From assembly GCF_014805685.1 (NCBI RefSeq), contig NC_060901.1, forward strand, positions 17,525,905 through 17,589,904: a stretch of DNA of 64,000 bases, written 5' to 3'. Positions 61,592-64,000 of the stretch are shown in pieces. Source of the stretch: Silurus meridionalis. Its lineage: Eukaryota > Chordata > Actinopteri > Siluriformes > Siluridae. The position numbers were made by a program, and so were the translations under genes. The notes below the pieces were generated by a model that worked only from the letters and a program-made list of their open reading frames with translations, made no database searches and was not told where the DNA came from. Position 1 is the first letter of the stretch. Each line of letters begins with the position of its first letter.

Positions 61592-62081
61592 TGTTATGCG
61601 AGGTACGGAGGCGGAAGCCGGAGTAACGGCAAACATAAACTTTATTCAGCAAAGGCAGAGCCAACACAAAATACCCGTGCAGAATCGGGATAATCTGGCA
61701 AACGGCAGTTCAAAAGAATACATCCACGGTGCGTGAAGAAGGAAGTGCGGCACGGGGTGAAGCGACGGGGAAGCGTCTCTAGTCCGAGGTGCGCTGGGAA
61801 AGCCAAACGCGGCAGTGGAAAGGACGCGGAGTCCGGGAGGAGAGAGTATGCAGCGGAAGCAGCGGAAGCAGCGGAAGCGCGAACACACACAGCAGGAACC
61901 TGCACGACCACGCATGAACCTACAATAACGGACCCGGAATGTGGGTGAGTGAGTGGTTTATATGGTGGCAGGAAATGAGAGGATAACGTGCTTCAGCTGT
62001 GTGCGATTTGCACTGCGTGCTTGGGAGCGCGCAGCGGCAAAGGCAGCCTCTGAAAGAGGCGTGGCAGGCGGATTCCTGACA
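61592..62081 (-). repeat. 5' LTR of compact element
   Basis: 490 bp, about 99 percent identical by eye to the LTR at 58494. The following minus-strand sequence (gaataacggaccctg) is not an obvious tRNA primer site; a related tract lies inside the LTR itself. Confidence 0.9.
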
Positions 62082-62086
62082 GTTAC

Positions 62087-62480
62087 ATAGTGTGTTGAGA
62101 TCATAGAGATAACATTTATAAGCTTGTTACTTTTGTCGCTACGTGCATATTCATTTTTATGTTAAGTCATTGTGATTTTACCCTTTTACATCGTATCTCT
62201 GTTGGTTTCTTTTTTATTCAGCTTCATCTCGCAGACGTTCTGGGACAACTCTTAGGAGCATTCTCCGCAGACAGTATCGTCAGTTTCAACTCTTCTATTA
62301 TTTTAATTATTCTTGGAGTAAATATGTTACATAAGTTTGATTAAGATATAGGCTAAATAGGTTTAATTCAGCCAATTTTATTGTATCTGATATATATCTG
62401 GTTCTACAATAATTATTAGGTCAATTTGTTAGATTAATATTAGCTTGATTAAAAACACATGCTAGATAAATTGGATTAGA
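62087..62480. other. AT-rich stretch, nothing recognised
   Basis: No domain in the short ORF 62159-62344. No repeat identified. Confidence 0.45.
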
Positions 62481-62499
62481 ATATTTTTTTCTCAACATT

Positions 62500-63270
62500 C
62501 TTGCCCTGGTGAGGCCATATATGCATGCTTCCTTTCTTTACTGAATAACTTTTTATGCACTTAATTTGACCAATCTGCTGAGTGCACACGGTAGGCAAAG
62601 CTAGCATAAGAATCCTCCAACTTCTTTTGTATGGAAGGATCTACATCTAACACTTGTGTTAACTGGTGTATATGCTGGCAAGTTTCCTCATGACAAGTGG
62701 GTAAAGAGTAAAAATAGTTAGGGGTAAACATCATGATGTAGTATAGAAAAACTATTCAGTTCTGGTGTTGTAGGCATACAGTACTGAGCCCTGTGGAATA
62801 CCATTTTGGTTAACAGAACGTTTATTCCCAGAATGACTGGCACAGTTAAATCATTATCTTGCAGGATAAAGAAATGCTTACAGACTGTCCTTGGACATTA
62901 CCTATCCAACTCACTGTGCCTAAGAAATTTAGTCTCTGTCCACTGGCCAACAGAAACAAGAGTTTTGGATTAGTGAAAACGTGCTTCCAGTGTCAACAAT
63001 GTAGCTGTCTATGGAAATTATGGGAAGAGCAATGTTTTCACAATCATGATGGTCTTGACTCTGGTCAAGCAGCACAGCTCGGTTGCCAGCCTTAGGTTCA
63101 AAAATCCATCATTTCTGTTCTTCTCCATTCAACTCCAATACCTTTTGGAATTGTCAAAATCTCTTTCAATTTCTGCCCCAATCCTGACTAACTATCACAC
63201 GTCTTTAACAGTTCCTCGTAGCAAACTGGCATGTCACAAGTTTCAATTCCTCGAAATTGCCTGAACCACT
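62500..63270 (-). pseudogene. Retroelement protease-region remnant
   Basis: Minus strand around 62975-62945 reads IVDTGSTFSLIQ, an aspartic-protease active-site motif of LTR retroelements. About 62842-62820 reads VPVILGINVL, matching the conserved ILG region near the protease end. About 62640-62580 reads SYASFAYRVHSADWSN-like sequence. Upstream (about 63240-63210) there is a possible degraded zinc knuckle. Stops are frequent. The class (gypsy or other) cannot be settled. Confidence 0.5.
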
Positions 63271-64000
63271 TCCTTCTCAGAAATATTTTTACATCACAGA
63301 CACAATGCACAATACTGGAATGCATTTCTCTGAAACTTTCCTTAGCACATTTTTCCATTCCAGCATCTTCCTGGCTGCTACATCCTTATAGTCCTTGAGT
63401 GCAGGAATCTCTTTAAACTGCATTCAGTTGGCCACATTTTTCCTCTCTGCTAACCACGGATAGGCAAGGATTTTTACATTACTTAAGGCTTAAACAACAA
63501 AATATTCCTTGCACCACTCAATGTACACAACTGAGTCATCATCAATAGAATTGTTAGAACTAGGAAAATCATGTTTTACTGGAGGGTTATATTGGATTAA
63601 AGATTGGTTGCTCTGGTTGTGAGCATGGCTGGAGTATAGGCTGGGTCATATTGCTAGGTGGAGCATGGGTAGCTTTTAGCTAGAGACTTTTATTGGGACT
63701 ATTGGGGTAAATGGTCTCAGCGCTTGAAATTTTTTCTCCACTTGCCGATCTCTTCTTTTCAGATTGTCTTATCTCTGACTAAAATGTACAACTGTCATTT
63801 TACACTCTCGCACTCCTGTTGAACCTTAACCTATCCCATCTTATCTTCTATCTTTTTACATTGTTTGAACAAATTGATCAAAAGAAACTTTCTAATGCAA
63901 CCATTTGGTCATTCAGAGATGTAACTGATGAGCAAGAATGATGATATGCCTCTTCAGTAACATTATACATAGCTTTTTTATTTTTCTCATTGGAGTCAAT
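63271..64000. other. Right end of window, nothing secure
   Basis: No ORF with a recognisable domain. It may continue the same minus-strand retroelement (gag side), but I cannot support that. Confidence 0.35.

Larger units (their letters stand above)
58494..62081 (-). mobile_element. Compact LTR retroelement with minisatellite interior
   Basis: Two 490-bp LTRs (58494-58983 and 61592-62081) flanked by gttac (58489-58493 and 62082-62086). The LTRs differ at about five positions, so the copy is young. Orientation is minus: on that strand a TATA-like atataaa (near 58858-58864) precedes AATAAA (58543-58548), and a polypurine tract abuts the LTR at 58984-58999. The 2.6-kb interior is very GC-rich, has no pol, and holds a gag-like start followed by repeats. 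It must depend on another element for copying. Confidence 0.85.

Noticed and set aside
62159..62344. Plus ORF with hydrophobic residues (FFFIQLHLADVLGQLLGAF)
   Set aside because: Only 61 codons in AT-rich DNA, with no family resemblance and no splice or promoter context that I can support.

Overview
The window looks like repeat-dense, vertebrate, teleost-type DNA. It carries FISNA-NACHT-LRR (fish NLRC3-like) receptor exons with 174-bp LRR exons, L2/CR1/Rex1-type LINEs, Tc1/mariner, pogo and hAT DNA transposons, DIRS tyrosine-recombinase elements, Ty3/gypsy elements and an endogenous retrovirus. The mix fits a bony fish, possibly an ostariophysan. The species cannot be fixed from the sequence alone. 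I see no intact host protein-coding gene and no tRNA, rRNA or CRISPR array.

Layout. A block of roughly 10-12 kb is present twice. Copy 1 (about 1-11862) and copy 2 (about 30340-57690) share the same order: LINE 5' end and DIRS terminal remnant, spacer with a hAT, NLR 5' exon, FISNA-NACHT exon, LRR exons, then a LINE 3' tail and a gypsy reverse-transcriptase fossil. Each copy gained its own insertions, and the other copy often preserves the empty site. Copy 1 holds a gypsy element (1570-4673), a pogo element (9665-10355) and a Tc1 (11865-13460). Copy 2 holds an almost complete provirus (30876-37791), three hATs, and a 5.4-kb hAT-bounded nest that splits its LRR exons (46642-52021). Both NLR copies are broken. 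Copy 1 has lost its NACHT core to 1.16 kb of unrelated DNA. Copy 2 has small frameshifts, including one in a T7 run, and several indels.

Between the copies lie long nested hairpins (13768-13942), a 5.3-kb tandem array of an unclassified repeat with a hairpin-forming GC-rich head (15380-20708), a Tc1/mariner fossil split by an L2 LINE (20912-25811), a DIRS remnant (25980-28500) and a LINE (28781-30250).

The right end (57500-64000) holds a gypsy RT fossil, a diverged solo LTR of the provirus family, a compact 3.6-kb LTR element with 490-bp LTRs and a GC-rich minisatellite interior (58494-62081), and a protease-like retroelement remnant.

The functional theme is a decaying NLR cluster shaped by segmental duplication and successive waves of transposons. 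The best candidates for something undescribed are the compact LTR element with its gag-like ORF, the hairpin-headed tandem array, and the unidentified DNA that replaced the NLR NACHT core.
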